Origin: SIG710 sp045596925
Lineage (GTDB): Bacteria; Bacillota; Clostridia; Oscillospirales; CAG-272
NCBI GenBank assembly: GCA_045596925.1
Contig: JAZODH010000038.1
Span: 1-14,385, forward strand
Reading direction: 5' to 3'
DNA: 14,385 nt
This document shows positions 14,077-14,385 of this stretch, in pieces. Within the stretch, counting starts at the first letter, position 1. Each line of letters begins with the position of its first letter. A model generated the notes under the pieces. That model was not told the DNA's origin. It saw nothing but the letters and a program-made list of their open reading frames with translations, and made no database searches. Both the position numbers and the translations under genes were made by a program.

Positions 14077-14262
14077 ATGACAAACTGTAACGGCAACGAT
14101 TGCACTATCAAGCACTATAACGAGGGTATCAGCTGTGACGTAAAGAACTGCGTTCATCACGACGGCAGCTGTTATTGCACTGCAGAACAGATCAAGGTCG
14201 GTCCTTCAGCCGCAACATCTTCCGCAGATACAATTTGTGCCACCTTCAAAATGAAGGACTGA
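14077..14262 (+). CDS. DUF1540 cysteine-rich small protein
   Basis: A 61-residue protein with seven cysteines (C4, C9, C20, C25, C32, C34, C54). The second half carries the DUF1540 pattern: ISCDVKNCVHHDGSCYC, then IKVGP, a Ser/Ala stretch, then a single T-x-C-x-TF near the end. Family members are common in Clostridia, often as tandem modules in small proteins, and are thought to bind a metal or zinc. Function is unknown. Here one complete module is preceded by a short Cys-containing N-terminus. The ATG at 14077 is preceded by a modest GAGAG. It is transcribed divergently from the metallophosphoesterase over an 80-nt gap in which no clear promoter hexamers were recognised. It ends before the hairpin at 14271-14294. 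Confidence 0.85.
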   Translation: MTNCNGNDCTIKHYNEGISCDVKNCVHHDGSCYCTAEQIKVGPSAATSSADTICATFKMKD

Positions 14263-14270
14263 GAAAAATC

Positions 14271-14294
14271 GGGGTGTTGCAGAGGCGACACCCC
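14271..14294 (+). terminator. Intrinsic terminator after the DUF1540 gene
   Basis: GGGGTGTTGC (14271-14280) pairs with GCGACACCCC (14285-14294) over a four-base AGAG loop, with one G-U pair in a 10-bp stem. AACCTTTTT follows on the plus strand. It begins 8 nt after the stop codon and also lies just beyond the stop of the converging minus-strand gene at 14302, so it may serve both. Confidence 0.82.
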
Positions 14295-14301
14295 AACCTT
14301 T

Positions 14302-14385
14302 TTACTTAATAAAATCGAGAACTCGGTCGGCCATGTCTGCAGGGTCGCAAACGTCGGTGAAGCGAACCTGTCTTTCACCAAGACC
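14302..14385 (-). CDS. C-terminal end of an unidentified protein (start outside window)
   Basis: Read on the minus strand from the right edge, the frame gives 27 codons ending in TAA at 14304-14302. The residues end DMADRVLDFIK and look like an amphipathic final helix. Composition (Asp, Arg, Val, Phe, few rare codons) and the adjoining terminator at 14271-14294 make this the likely true frame at the edge. The overlapping frame beginning near 14381 would instead run through the terminator into the DUF1540 gene. The family cannot be recognised from so short a piece. Confidence 0.55.
   Translation of the reverse strand, partial: GLGERQVRFTDVCDPADMADRVLDFIK

Noticed and set aside
13997..14083. 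Extended metallophosphoesterase start at ATG 14083
   Set aside because: The added residues are atypical and would overlap the divergent DUF1540 start. The GTG at 13996 has a good ribosome binding site.
14077..14262. Cys-rich small protein as a metallothionein, bacteriocin or toxin
   Set aside because: The spacing of CDVKNC, CYC, IKVGP and the late T-x-C-x-TF matches DUF1540. There is no leader peptide or modification gene nearby.
14172..14381. Minus-strand open frame of 69 codons at the right edge
   Set aside because: It runs antisense through the terminator and into the DUF1540 gene. The other minus frame, ending at 14302, fits the terminator position better.

Overview
The window looks like chromosome from a Gram-positive anaerobe of the class Clostridia (Bacillota). 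The grounds are the tig-clpP-clpX block in its usual order, a CwlD-type amidase next to radA, a DUF1540 cysteine-rich miniprotein, strong GGAGG ribosome binding sites, and promoters of TTGaca-17-TAtaaT type. A gut or other polysaccharide-rich habitat is suggested by the sugar-acid and glycoside-hydrolase genes; that part is inference. Genus cannot be told from what is seen. Coding density is high and no gap exceeds 300 bases. No tRNA, rRNA, CRISPR, transposase, integrase or prophage gene was found.

Layout, left to right. (1) 1-341: the C-terminal end of a membrane-anchored extracellular protein on the + strand, closed by a hairpin shared with radA. (2) 380-2577 (-): a CwlD-like N-acetylmuramoyl-L-alanine amidase followed by radA, which has its own promoter overlapping the amidase stop codon. 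(3) 2631-9796: a catabolic island. It contains a three-gene minus-strand operon (5730 to 2671: enolase-superfamily sugar-acid dehydratase, SDR dehydrogenase, RraA-like aldolase), a divergent AraC regulator (5850-6716), a 685-residue GH42-like glycoside hydrolase on the minus strand (6749-8806), and a second divergent AraC regulator (8934-9755). Hairpin terminators close every unit. (4) 9788-13153 (-): tig, clpP, clpX, the proteostasis block. (5) 13268-14385: a metallophosphoesterase (-), a divergent DUF1540 protein (+), a terminator, and the last 27 codons of a minus-strand gene running off the edge.

How the genes may work together. The glycoside hydrolase has no signal peptide, so it probably acts on imported oligosaccharides in the cytoplasm. 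The dehydratase/SDR/aldolase trio has the composition of a non-phosphorylative sugar-acid route: dehydration to a 2-keto-3-deoxy acid, oxidation or reduction by the SDR, then C-C cleavage by the RraA-type enzyme. No transporter, kinase or conventional KDG aldolase lies in the window, so this part of the pathway is either elsewhere or unusual.

The most interesting signal is regulatory. The two AraC/enzyme divergent intergenic regions share one architecture: two direct TTACG half-sites exactly 21 bp apart. In both, the nearer half-site core starts 9 bp upstream of the edge of a -35 hexamer that belongs to the enzyme gene and has a 17-bp spacer to its -10. This suggests two paralogous activator circuits, and possibly one cross-talking regulon linking the hydrolase to the sugar-acid operon.
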